NCBI GenBank assembly: GCA_003597995.1
Contig: QZJY01000058.1
Location: 1 to 38,726 of the forward strand
Length of the DNA: 38,726 nt
Source of the DNA: Dehalococcoidia bacterium
Lineage (GTDB): Bacteria; Chloroflexota; Dehalococcoidia; Dehalococcoidales; UBA1222
Reading direction: 5' to 3'
The position numbers were made by a program, and so were the translations under genes. Shown here piece by piece: positions 31,946 through 38,622 of this stretch. Each line of letters begins with the position of its first letter. Positions within the stretch are counted from its first letter, which is position 1. The notes beneath the pieces are model-generated. The model had not been told where the DNA came from, did not search any database, and was given only the letters and a program-made list of their open reading frames with translations.

Positions 31946-33201
31946 ACGCCTGCCTCGCTGTATCGTCCCAGTATCAATGTCGAGTTGTGCCCGCCGAAAC
32001 CGAACGAGTTGGAAAGGGCTATTTTTACTTTGGCCTTGCGCGCCTTGTTGGGCACGTAGTCCAGGTCGCAGTTGGGATCGGGATGAGTCAGGTTGATAGT
32101 GGGCGGAATGATGCCCTCTTTAATGACCAGCGCGCAGATAGAAGCTTCCAGCGCCCCCGCGGCGCCGATGAGGTGACCGGTCATGGATTTGGTGGAGCTG
32201 ACAGGAACTTTGCCGGCATTCTGCCCGAAGACAGACTTGATGGCACAGGTCTCCATCTTGTCGTTGAGCTGGGTGGAAGTGCCGTGCGCGTTGACGTAAT
32301 CGATATCTTCCGGCTTCAACCCGGCGCGCTCGATAGCTCGTTTCATGGAGCGCACGCCGCCCTCGCCGCTCTCGGTGGGCTGCGTCATGTGGTAGGCGTC
32401 GGCGCTGGCCCCGTAGGAGAGCATCTCTCCGATAATATGCGCTCCCCGCGCTCTGGCATGTTCCAGGCTCTCCAGAACAAGAACCGCTGAGCCTTCGCTG
32501 ATGATAAATCCGTCGCGCGTGGCATCGAAGGGGCGCGAAGCCGTCTCGGGGCTGTCATTGCGTGTCGAGAGAGCTTTGAGGGCGCTAAAACTGCCGACGC
32601 CGATGGGGTTGATGCAGGATTCGCTGCCTCCGGTGAAGATAACGGGCATGTCGCCGCGCCGGATAAATTCAAAGGCGACGCCGATAGCATCTGCCCCCGA
32701 TGAGCAGGCGGAAGTAGTGCAGAAGTTGGTGCCCTTGAGGCCGAGAGAAATCGATACCTGCCCTGCCGCCATATCCGAGATCATCATAGGAACGGTAAAA
32801 GGACTGAGCCTGTCGGGGCCTTTTTCAATGAGGATTTTGGCCTGTTCGAATAGGGTATTTAGTCCGCCGATGCCGCTGCCGATAATGGTGCCGATAGAGT
32901 CAGCGTTGGAGGCGTCCACTACCAGTCCGGACTGCACCAGCGCCTGTTTGGCAGCCGCTACAGCCAGTTGCGCGAAGCGGTCCATGCGCTTAGCTTCCTT
33001 AACGCTCATGAAGGCGGTCGGGTCGAAGCCCTTTATTTCGCCGGCAATTTTGGTATCGTGTCTTGAAACATCGAACTGAGTTATGCAGTTTATTCCGGAT
33101 TTACCGGAGATAAGCCCCTGCCAGGTGCTGGCGGTATCCAGCCCTAACGGGGTAAGCATGCCTATACCGGTGATGACGACTCTGTGATTGGTGTTTGACA
33201 T
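31942..33201 (-). CDS. fabF: beta-ketoacyl-ACP synthase II
   Basis: FabF elongates fatty acids by condensing malonyl-ACP with acyl-ACP. The 419-aa thiolase-fold protein opens NHRVVITGIGMLTPLG and has the nucleophile Cys166 in TTSACSSGADAIG and the two His residues in YVNAHGTSTQLND and SMTGHLIGAAGALE. The start is set at 33201, where GGAG lies 9 nt upstream. A longer frame opening at 33264 would add 21 residues with no family match. It is the first gene of the fabF-recJ-plsY unit. Confidence 0.95.
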   Translation of the reverse strand: MSNTNHRVVITGIGMLTPLGLDTASTWQGLISGKSGINCITQFDVSRHDTKIAGEIKGFDPTAFMSVKEAKRMDRFAQLAVAAAKQALVQSGLVVDASNADSIGTIIGSGIGGLNTLFEQAKILIEKGPDRLSPFTVPMMISDMAAGQVSISLGLKGTNFCTTSACSSGADAIGVAFEFIRRGDMPVIFTGGSESCINPIGVGSFSALKALSTRNDSPETASRPFDATRDGFIISEGSAVLVLESLEHARARGAHIIGEMLSYGASADAYHMTQPTESGEGGVRSMKRAIERAGLKPEDIDYVNAHGTSTQLNDKMETCAIKSVFGQNAGKVPVSSTKSMTGHLIGAAGALEASICALVIKEGIIPPTINLTHPDPNCDLDYVPNKARKAKVKIALSNSFGFGGHNSTLILGRYSEAGV

Positions 33202-33307
33202 AAGATAGCACTCCGAGGATTTTATATCAGTCTTATTGGAGCATACTTTAGCATAAAAACTCACATTGCTGCAAAAAAGAATTATATGATCATCATTAAT
33301 TCATGCT

Positions 33308-33335
33308 TTGTGCAGTAAAGAGAACTTGCTATAAT
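33308..33335 (+). promoter_or_regulatory. promoter of hicBA
   Basis: TTGTGC (33308-33313), a 16-bp spacer and TATAAT (33330-33335), preceded by TGC (extended -10), form a strong promoter. The start would lie near 33342, followed by a perfect GGAGGTGAT SD (33354-33362). Confidence 0.65.
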
Positions 33336-33366
33336 ACAGTAGGTTTATGTGATGGAGGTGATAGGG

Positions 33367-33585
33367 GTGTTGAAGAGCTACACGGCCAAGTACCTGAAAA
33401 TAAGTTCTGGCTACATGGGGCAGCTTGTCGAATGGCCTGAAGTGATTACGGAGGGCAAAACCATAGACGAGTGCAGGGAATTGCTCAAAGACGCTGTGGG
33501 CGAGATGATAATGGCCTATAAACAACAGGGGCGAGAGATACCTTTGGGCGGAGGTTTGCTTGAGCATGTACTTATAGAGGCATAG
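33367..33585 (+). CDS. HicB-like antitoxin
   Basis: A 72-aa HicB-type protein with the partial RNase H-like fold of the family: YTAKYLKISSGYMGQLVEWPEVITEGKTIDECRELLKDAVGEMIMAYKQQGREIP. It would bind and block the HicA toxin. No DNA-binding domain is attached, so autorepression would need another factor. The long reading frame opens at 33349, but the perfect SD at 33354-33362 lies inside it and points to the GTG at 33367 (or the TTG at 33370). The antitoxin gene comes first, opposite to many hicAB loci but common in these short forms. Confidence 0.85.
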   Translation: MLKSYTAKYLKISSGYMGQLVEWPEVITEGKTIDECRELLKDAVGEMIMAYKQQGREIPLGGGLLEHVLIEA

Positions 33586-33586
33586 T

Positions 33587-33775
33587 TTGTCGGTTAAACG
33601 TCGGGATTTGTTGAAATACTTTGAAGAAAATGGCTTTCGTTTGTTGCGTGAAGGCAGCAAACATTCTATCTATACTAATGATATCAAAACCGTGCCGGTG
33701 AAACGGCATCCGACCCTCGACAGGATAACCGCAAATGAGTTGTGCAAACAGGCCGGGTTATCTCCCAAATTCTAG
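33587..33775 (+). CDS. HicA-like mRNA interferase toxin
   Basis: A 62-aa HicA protein of the dsRBD-like fold: MSVKRRDLLKYFEENGFRLLREGSKHSIYTN, with the catalytic His in the GSKHSIY motif, then VPVKRHPTLDRITANELCKQAGL. It cleaves mRNA when free of its antitoxin. The start is TTG, 1 nt after the antitoxin stop, with GAGG about 8 nt upstream, so translation is coupled and probably weak, as expected for the toxin. Confidence 0.85.
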   Translation: MSVKRRDLLKYFEENGFRLLREGSKHSIYTNDIKTVPVKRHPTLDRITANELCKQAGLSPKF

Positions 33776-33828
33776 CCCTAAAAATCCTTTTAATCTCCAT
33801 TTTTATTATGCCATTTGGCGTCTTCCTC

Positions 33829-33837
33829 TGTTATAAT
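33829..33837 (+). promoter_or_regulatory. extended -10 promoter of mtaB
   Basis: TG-T-TATAAT (33829-33837) is a perfect extended -10 element, with only a weak -35 (ATGCCA, 33808-33813). The predicted start is about 33844, giving a leader of only a few bases before the ATG at 33847. Confidence 0.6.
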
Positions 33838-33846
33838 TCTAGTGTT

Positions 33847-35115
33847 ATGCCTCGAGAAATCCGCGTTGCCATCGAAACCCTCGGCTGCAAGCTGAACCAG
33901 GCCGAGTCGGAAACGCTGGCCAGGCAACTCGCTGCGGCAGGATGTCAAATCGTCGGCGTCAATGAAAAGACCGATGCTTTTATCCTCAACACATGCACCG
34001 TCACCCATATCGCCGACCGCAAGTGCCGCCAGTCTCTGCGCGCCGCCCGCCGCAACAACCCTAATGCTTTGATCGTCGCCACCGGCTGCTATGCCAACTG
34101 CTCGGAGAGTGAACTGTGGGGTATACCGGACATAGACTTGATTCTGAAAAATAAGGACAAAGACTCGCTTTCCCAGATAGTTGCGCAGCGTCTCGGGGCG
34201 TCCAGTCCTGCCGGTATGACAGAAACTGGTCTGCGCACGCGGGCCTTTATCAAAGCGCAAGACGGTTGCAACCGCCGCTGTGCCTACTGCATCGTGCCGA
34301 TGGTGCGCGGGCGCGAAAAAAGCCTGCCTTCCGACGTCGTGATGGCGGAAATTCAGGCCAGAGTGGCTGACGACTATAAAGAAGTGGTGCTCACCGGAAC
34401 GGAAGTCGGTTCATATTCCTCAGATGGTTTAAATATCAAGGGGCTGCTTAGGCGCATCCTGGCCGAAACGAAAATAGAGCGCCTGCGTGTTTCTTCGTTG
34501 CAGCCGTACGAAATAACCCCCGAATTACTCGCTTTATGGAAGAATTCTAGATTATGTCCCCACTTTCATATCTCGCTGCAAAGCGGGGCGGACGTTGTGC
34601 TCAACCATATGAAACGAGGCTATTCAACTTCCGAATTTGAAAAAGCTCTGAAGAAGATTAGAGAAACGTTGCCGGAAGCGGCCACAACCACTGACGTTAT
34701 CGTTGGATTCCCTGGAGAAACCGATGCCGAGTTTCAACAGACCGTAGATTTCTGCCGCAGGGTGGGTTTTGCTCGCATCCATGTATTCGCCTTTTCGCCT
34801 AGGCCGGGAACTGCTGCCGCGGATATGACCGGACAGGTAGACGCGCGGATAAAAAAAGAGCGTTCCGCTAAAATGCTGGCGTTGGCAAAAGAAAGTGCTG
34901 CAGAGTTTCGCTGCGCTTTCCTTGGCAGGACCTTAACAGTGCTGTGGGAGCAAAAATCAAACGCAGGTGTCTGGTCGGGATATACGTCCAACTACATCCG
35001 CATTTATACTCGAAGTGAGCGAAACCTGACCAATGTTTTAACCGAAACGAGGTTGGTAAAATTATACAGAGACGGGGTCTGGGGAGAACCGATGAATCCG
35101 GAGGAGAATAAATGA
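33847..35115 (+). CDS. mtaB: tRNA t6A37 methylthiotransferase MtaB
   Basis: MtaB is a radical SAM enzyme that adds a methylthio group to t6A37 in tRNA. The 422-aa protein has the N-terminal UPF0004 cluster cysteines (C14 in TLGCKLNQAES, C50 in LNTCTVT, C81 in ATGCYANC). The radical SAM site follows at C141, C145 and C148 (DGCNRRCAYC), with LQSGAD, VGFPGETDAEF and VFAFSPRPGTAA after it. A TRAM-like C terminus is short. A frame open from 33742 overlaps hicA and lacks family similarity, so the ATG at 33847 is chosen. No SD is possible in the very short leader. It overlaps the next gene by ATGA. Confidence 0.92.
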   Translation: MPREIRVAIETLGCKLNQAESETLARQLAAAGCQIVGVNEKTDAFILNTCTVTHIADRKCRQSLRAARRNNPNALIVATGCYANCSESELWGIPDIDLILKNKDKDSLSQIVAQRLGASSPAGMTETGLRTRAFIKAQDGCNRRCAYCIVPMVRGREKSLPSDVVMAEIQARVADDYKEVVLTGTEVGSYSSDGLNIKGLLRRILAETKIERLRVSSLQPYEITPELLALWKNSRLCPHFHISLQSGADVVLNHMKRGYSTSEFEKALKKIRETLPEAATTTDVIVGFPGETDAEFQQTVDFCRRVGFARIHVFAFSPRPGTAAADMTGQVDARIKKERSAKMLALAKESAAEFRCAFLGRTLTVLWEQKSNAGVWSGYTSNYIRIYTRSERNLTNVLTETRLVKLYRDGVWGEPMNPEENK

Positions 35116-35627
35116 AAAGCGTAATTGTTTTGGCAATGCACGGGTCGCCGCCCCCCGACTTCCCGCGCCCCGAACTGGCGGAGTTCATGTCTTTGCATGC
35201 CCGGCTGGAGGCAGCGGCTGTGTCACACAGCCCGGCACTGGAAAGCCGCTATGAAGAGCTGGAGCAGAAAATGCGGCAATGGCCGCGCAGCCGGCAAAAT
35301 GACCCTTTCTTTGCTTCCTTTCAGGAAATCGCTGCCGAGCTTGAACGCTCCAGCGGATATGAAGTGATTCTGGGCTTCAATGAGTTTTGTGCACCCAGCC
35401 TAGGCGAGGTTCTGGAACATGCCGCCTCTTCCGGCGCCGCGAGGGTATTTGTGGTCACCCCCATGATGACGCGCGGTGGAGAGCACTCCGAAAAAGACAT
35501 CGCTCAGGCGGTAAAAAAAGCTCAGGAAAAACATCCGGGCGTGCGCTTCGTTTATGCCTGGCCTTTCGAGACCTCTGAAGTGGCGCAGTTTCTCGCCGCT
35601 CAAATTAAAAGATTTGAAAGTGACTGA
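35112..35627 (+). CDS. CbiX-like sirohydrochlorin/cobalt chelatase family protein
   Basis: The 171-aa protein resembles small class II chelatases (CbiX/SirB). VIVLAMHGS puts a metal-binding His at residue 10, and RVFVVTPMMTRGGEHSEKDI puts the second His at 125. Both motifs are standard. A Pro-rich insertion with a helix (about 13-60) after the first His is longer than in the minimal family. These enzymes insert cobalt, nickel or iron into tetrapyrroles; which metal cannot be told. It is coupled to mtaB by an ATGA overlap, although the pathways differ, and converges on the transglutaminase gene 6 nt away. Confidence 0.8.
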   Translation: MKSVIVLAMHGSPPPDFPRPELAEFMSLHARLEAAAVSHSPALESRYEELEQKMRQWPRSRQNDPFFASFQEIAAELERSSGYEVILGFNEFCAPSLGEVLEHAASSGAARVFVVTPMMTRGGEHSEKDIAQAVKKAQEKHPGVRFVYAWPFETSEVAQFLAAQIKRFESD

Positions 35628-35632
35628 AACAG

Positions 35633-36196
35633 TTATTTAGCCGGTACGCGCAGCGTATTGGCCACCACAGATATGATGTGAATGATGGGTTGCATCAGCG
35701 GAGAAAGCGGTTTTACTTCTGATAAAACGGTGAAATTGGCCACTCCCGGCAAATTGGTTACGCTGCCCGGGCAGACGTCCACCTCTTTCCCGTCTATTTT
35801 TACTTTCAGCCAGGTGTGCCCGGTGATGCGCTCCCTGGCCATCTGGCCGTCTATCATGCGCGCTTCAAAGCGGCAGCGTGCGGCATACACCGGCCTGCAA
35901 TCTGTCCCCAGATGGTCGTAGATTATTTGTAAAGCCAGCGCTTGCTGCTGGCAGTAGCCCTGCCCCCGTTCGAAGGCGCGTTCAGGCGTATCCCAGGGGT
36001 TCCTGCGCGAGTAGTCGAATTTTCTGGCCGTAAGGTTCTGTGCGTAAGCTGCCATGTCCCATCCCTTTAATCCACTATCCTTGCATATCTCAATTGCATC
36101 GTCGATGGTCGCCACGCCGTCCAGTGAAGTTTGATATTGTATTGGATAATAACCCGCCCCCCAGGACGTCAGGCCACTCAAAAACAAGGTCAGCAA
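35633..36196 (-). CDS. transglutaminase-like cysteine protein
   Basis: The 187-aa product has the catalytic triad of the transglutaminase-like fold: Cys82 in RGQGYCQQQALAL, His127 in TGHTWLKVKIDG and Asp140 in KEVDVCPG. It may act as a peptidase or cross-linking enzyme outside the cell. The annotated TTG start at 36196 gives only a short hydrophobic N terminus. The frame stays open upstream for another 22 codons (with NLFSVIVINLLLTLFLSG as a full membrane segment) to a TGA at 36263-36265. A GGAGG lies in that stretch with only a non-standard ATA at the right spacing. The true start is therefore uncertain. Confidence 0.75.
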   Translation of the reverse strand: MLTLFLSGLTSWGAGYYPIQYQTSLDGVATIDDAIEICKDSGLKGWDMAAYAQNLTARKFDYSRRNPWDTPERAFERGQGYCQQQALALQIIYDHLGTDCRPVYAARCRFEARMIDGQMARERITGHTWLKVKIDGKEVDVCPGSVTNLPGVANFTVLSEVKPLSPLMQPIIHIISVVANTLRVPAK

Positions 36197-36262
36197 CAGA
36201 TTGATTACAATGACGCTGAACAGGTTCGTTCCGGATATTTTGAGCCTCCACGCCGCCCCCAG

Positions 36263-36364
36263 TCAGGCGGCGCCGGGGATTTCATAAACGCGCAAAAAGA
36301 AAAACACGGCTCCTGCTGAGAGCAATGCGGCCAGCATAAGGAAGGGGATAATGCGTTTTTTCAT
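36263..36364 (-). CDS. 33-aa single-TM small protein upstream of the transglutaminase gene
   Basis: The frame MKKRIIPFLMLAALLSAG, then AVFFFLRVYEIPGAA, ends at a TGA. It looks like a signal anchor: two lysines and an arginine, then about 20 hydrophobic residues. It is in the same frame as the transglutaminase-like gene just downstream, separated only by this stop codon. It could be a separate small membrane protein, or the true N terminus of a longer protein broken by a nonsense change. Confidence 0.4.
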   Translation of the reverse strand: MKKRIIPFLMLAALLSAGAVFFFLRVYEIPGAA

Positions 36365-36461
36365 TCTAACGTTATTGTAGGAGATTTATGTCGCCTGTCA
36401 ATACACCTGATATGCCTGTAACAACCGTCGGAGAAGAATACTCCATTGCTATCTTTTTATT

Positions 36462-36698
36462 CTAAACCTGGCCGAAGGGCGGCAAAGTGGAGAAAGTTCT
36501 TTCCATGGCCTTGAGTATTTCGGCCACTTCCGGGTCGGTATCCTTATACGGCGTCACGCGGTTGATGGCGAACACGGCGGCGGTATAGTCCTCGCGCGTT
36601 TTTATTGCCTGCTCGCGGATGAGGCGGTGCAGCAGGTCCTTGCTTTCCTTGATGGTGGCTTTGTCTACAGGCTTGTTGTCCTCATCGCCAACGAACAT
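36462..36698 (-). CDS. small hypothetical protein
   Basis: Not recognised. The 78-aa protein is acidic-basic mixed, helical and soluble (MFVGDEDNKPVDKATIKESK, LLHRLIREQAIKTREDYTAAVFAINRVTPY, VAEILKAMERTFSTLPPFG). No TM or signal is seen. The ATG at 36698 is preferred because AAGGAGG (36704-36710) sits 5 nt before it; an upstream in-frame ATG at 36719 would put that SD inside the gene. Confidence 0.65.
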   Translation of the reverse strand: MFVGDEDNKPVDKATIKESKDLLHRLIREQAIKTREDYTAAVFAINRVTPYKDTDPEVAEILKAMERTFSTLPPFGQV

Positions 36699-36719
36699 CT
36701 TAGCCTCCTTCGTACCCAT

Positions 36720-36760
36720 CCCCTCTCCCTTGAGGGGAGAGGAATAAGGTGAGGGTGAAA
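36720..36760. repeat. dispersed palindromic repeat, copy 1
   Basis: The core CCCTCTCCC-TTGA-GGGGAGAGG is a near-perfect hairpin followed by GGTGAGGGTGAAAG. Two more versions lie at 38293-38327 and 38395-38435. The family resembles widespread palindromic intergenic repeats of bacteria. The stretch from here to 36873 holds no gene. Confidence 0.65.
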
Positions 36761-36873
36761 GTCTGGGACTAAACTTATACTTCGGACTGCCTTACTTTAG
36801 CAGCCTTGTGGTTACAAAGTATAACAAAGAGAGAGTGAAAATTAAAGAAATATGACATTATGGGGGGAGAGGC

Positions 36874-36919
36874 GTGGTGCGCCTGGTGGGATTCGAACCC
36901 ACGACCCTCGGTTTCGAAG
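36874..36919 (-). other. tRNA-Arg(TCG) 3'-half duplicate: distal attachment site
   Basis: These 46 bp are identical to 38167-38212, which run from one base outside the encoded CCA end of tRNA-Arg through the T arm to the anticodon loop. Beyond 36919 the match stops abruptly and no anticodon 5' stem or D arm follows, so it is not a tRNA gene. This is the footprint left at the far end of an element integrated by a tyrosine recombinase at the anticodon loop. Confidence 0.85.
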
Positions 36920-36981
36920 TGCGTCTGTAAAGGCGCTTTTAGCTAGAGTTTGACACTTTTTACCGCCATCCGAGAACAGTT

Positions 36982-37039
36982 AATTACGCACAATAGTGAC
37001 TAACGGCTGCAAAGAAAGAATAGCAAACGGAATAGCAAA
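36982..37039 (+). repeat. inner direct repeat of the cassette, copy 1
   Basis: This 58-bp unit matches 38057-38114 at 48 of 58 positions without gaps. It holds three copies of an AATAG(C/T)(A/G)A-like motif (AATAGTGAC, AATAGCAAA, AATAGCAAA). It lies 62 bp inside the distal att site, where arm-type integrase-binding sites would be expected. Confidence 0.7.
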
Positions 37040-37180
37040 AAAAGCTTACAATTTAAGTGGCAAAAACTTATTCCAACTTTGTGCAGCATTCATTGCCCAT
37101 AGCAAGAGAGCTCCCTTTGCTGTAATATGGTCAATAATCTTAACCAAGATAAATCAAGTTGATATATCGAAGGAGGTAAA

Positions 37181-38014
37181 ATGGCTTCACCCTTGGTAAA
37201 GGGATGGATATACGCGACAGTCCCGATTGAAAATCCACAGGGAGAATCCGGCACCGGATTTCTTGTCTTGAGGAATACAGGGTTGGAACAAGGTAAGGTG
37301 TTTCTCGTTACGAATAAACATGTAATATGCAGTAATCCATCGCAACGTTCTCTGGTCACACACATAAAATGCCATTTCAATACAAAAGAACCCGATGGCA
37401 GTGCTGGGACAATCTGTGGTGATGTTCCTTTATGCTATCCAGATGGTTCAAAGCGATTTCGGGAGCATGTTGATGCAGACACAGACGTTATTGCAGTCGA
37501 TGTCACCGATGTAATGCAATTTAACCCAAAAATAGAAAAGCGTTGGGTTGATTACAGTCTGTTTGCTGATGAGGCAAAAAGAAAAGAGCTAGATATCACC
37601 GTTGGCGAAGAAATCGTTACGATTGGCTACCCTCTTGGCTTGCGTCAAGGAGAATCCAACTTCCCTTTGATACGTCAAGGCATGATATCTACGAAGATAG
37701 GGACGCTTCTGGCAGATAAAATACAAATACAAGGGGCAGGTCTACGCGAGCGTAAACTCCGCGCATTCCTTATTGACGGCGCGACCATACCTGGGTCAAG
37801 CGGTAGCCCTGTTATACTGAAACCTGTGATTGGTCGAATCCAAGGTGATGCTATATTAATGGGTTCGGCTCCTCCTGTGTTATTGGGAATTGTCGCTGAA
37901 ACTAAATACGCTCCAGTTCACCTTGGAGCGACAGTTATACCAAGTTTTGCCGGATTAGGTCTCGCTTTTGACGTTGAGACCATTAAAGAGACGATTGAGT
38001 TGTTTTTCCCTTAA
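37181..38014 (+). CDS. cytoplasmic trypsin-like serine peptidase (cassette cargo)
   Basis: The 277-aa protein has a chymotrypsin-fold triad: His47 in FLVTNKHVIC, Asp102 in DTDVIAVDV and Ser207 in IPGSSGSPVI. GTGFLV near residue 25 and VTIGYPLG add further family marks. There is no signal peptide or TM segment and no PDZ domain, so it differs from secreted DegP/HtrA proteases and should act inside the cell. The SD AAGGAGG sits 5-6 nt before the ATG. It is the only gene between the att repeats. Cytoplasmic trypsin-like proteases of this size occur as effector parts of bacterial conflict systems, but the role here is unproved. Confidence 0.85.
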   Translation: MASPLVKGWIYATVPIENPQGESGTGFLVLRNTGLEQGKVFLVTNKHVICSNPSQRSLVTHIKCHFNTKEPDGSAGTICGDVPLCYPDGSKRFREHVDADTDVIAVDVTDVMQFNPKIEKRWVDYSLFADEAKRKELDITVGEEIVTIGYPLGLRQGESNFPLIRQGMISTKIGTLLADKIQIQGAGLRERKLRAFLIDGATIPGSSGSPVILKPVIGRIQGDAILMGSAPPVLLGIVAETKYAPVHLGATVIPSFAGLGLAFDVETIKETIELFFP

Positions 38015-38056
38015 TGACTAAAATCGATTTCAATATAGGTCTATACCAGAATAGTA

Positions 38057-38114
38057 AATTACTCACAATAGTGACTGCTGATTGTAAAAATAGAATAGCA
38101 AACGGAATAGTAAA
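38057..38114 (+). repeat. inner direct repeat of the cassette, copy 2
   Basis: It is the partner of 36982-37039 (48 of 58 identities), located 52 bp inside the tRNA-side att repeat. It contains AATAGTGAC, AATAGCAAA and AATAGTAAA, and another AATAGTAAA begins 7 bp before its left end, so the motif occurs four times here. Confidence 0.7.
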
Positions 38115-38167
38115 CAGCGTTTAGTGGAATAATTTAGTGAAATAATGTTGGCATCTAGCTTCAAAAG

Positions 38168-38244
38168 TGGTGCGCCTGGTGGGATTCGAACCCACGACCC
38201 TCGGTTTCGAAGACCGATGCTCTAATCCACTGAGCTACAGGCGC
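38168..38244 (-). tRNA. tRNA-Arg (anticodon TCG)
   Basis: The - strand folds as a full cloverleaf: acceptor GCGCCTG/CAGGCGC, D arm GCTC/GAGC, anticodon stem TCGGT/ACCGA with loop CTTCGAA (anticodon TCG), T arm GTGGG-TTCGAAT-CCCAC, discriminator A and an encoded CCA. It reads CGA codons and, if its wobble U is modified, others of the CGN box. Its 3' half is the attachment site of the cassette downstream of it. Confidence 0.95.
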
Positions 38245-38253
38245 ATCGCCTCA

Positions 38254-38282
38254 ATTATAAACGATTGCGCATGGAGCAACAA
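38254..38282 (-). promoter_or_regulatory. promoter of tRNA-Arg
   Basis: On the - strand TTGTTG (38282-38277), a 17-bp spacer and TATAAT (38259-38254) lie directly upstream; the tRNA begins about 10 bp after the -10 box. Confidence 0.7.
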
Positions 38283-38292
38283 TACTCGTTTT

Positions 38293-38327
38293 CCTCGCCC
38301 CTTGTGGGAGAGGATAAAAAGGTGAGG
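38293..38327. repeat. dispersed palindromic repeat, copy 2 (diverged)
   Basis: CCTCGCCCCTTGTGGGAGAGG followed by GGTGAGG is a diverged copy of the element at 36720-36760. Confidence 0.5.
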
Positions 38328-38394
38328 TGTTAGCCAATTCAAAAAGAGGGTTGGATTTGGGGTAGGGGGAAGGATTTAACTCATTTATTACTTT

Positions 38395-38435
38395 CCCTCT
38401 CCCTTGATGGGAGAGGCGTAGGTGAGGGTGAGAGC
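38395..38435. repeat. dispersed palindromic repeat, copy 3
   Basis: CCCTCTCCC-TTGAT-GGGAGAGG followed by GGTGAGGGTGAGAG closely matches the copy at 36720-36760. Copies thus lie on both sides of the tRNA-Arg cassette. The 255-bp stretch between the two tRNA genes holds these two repeats and no gene. Confidence 0.6.
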
Positions 38436-38499
38436 AAATTCTTAAACGGAGTTATCCCTTTTGTCGCGTAGCACTGGGCAGTTGTCTTGAAGTGTGGTA

Positions 38500-38577
38500 T
38501 GGGGTGGGTGGAGGGATTTGAACCCTCGATCTTCAGGGCCACAACCTGACGCCTTAGGCCTCTGGGCTACACCCACC
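38500..38577 (-). tRNA. tRNA-His (anticodon GTG)
   Basis: On the - strand the acceptor GTGGGTG/CACCCAC is complete, with the extra G at -1 facing discriminator C73, the hallmark of tRNA-His. The D arm is GCC/GGC, the anticodon stem TCAGG/CCTGA with loop TTGTGGC (anticodon GTG), the T arm GAGGG-TTCAAAT-CCCTC, and CCA is encoded. Confidence 0.95.
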
Positions 38578-38593
38578 ACGAGAGAAGTAATCT

Positions 38594-38622
38594 ATTATAT
38601 CTAAAACGGCCTCAGCCTGCAA
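38594..38622 (-). promoter_or_regulatory. promoter of tRNA-His
   Basis: On the - strand TTGCAG (38622-38617), a 17-bp spacer and TATAAT (38599-38594) form a strong promoter ending about 17 bp before the tRNA. No gene is visible from here to the window end. Confidence 0.7.

Larger units (their letters stand above)
36874..38212. mobile_element. small integrated cassette at tRNA-Arg with one cargo gene and no integrase
   Basis: The element is bounded by the 46-bp att repeats (36874-36919 and 38167-38212). The spacer between them is about 1.25 kb and contains one gene, a trypsin-like peptidase, plus a 58-bp imperfect direct repeat just inside each end. No integrase, transposase or replication gene is present, so it must be a remnant or a cassette mobilised in trans. 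Base composition is AT-richer than the core genes. Confidence 0.75.

Noticed and set aside
33742-33846. Longer N terminus of mtaB overlapping hicA
   Set aside because: The extra residues are hydrophobic and unlike the family, and the -10 element lies inside this stretch.
36874-36919. A second tRNA-Arg gene
   Set aside because: Only the 3' half is present; the D arm, anticodon 5' stem and acceptor 5' strand are missing, so it is an attachment-site duplicate.
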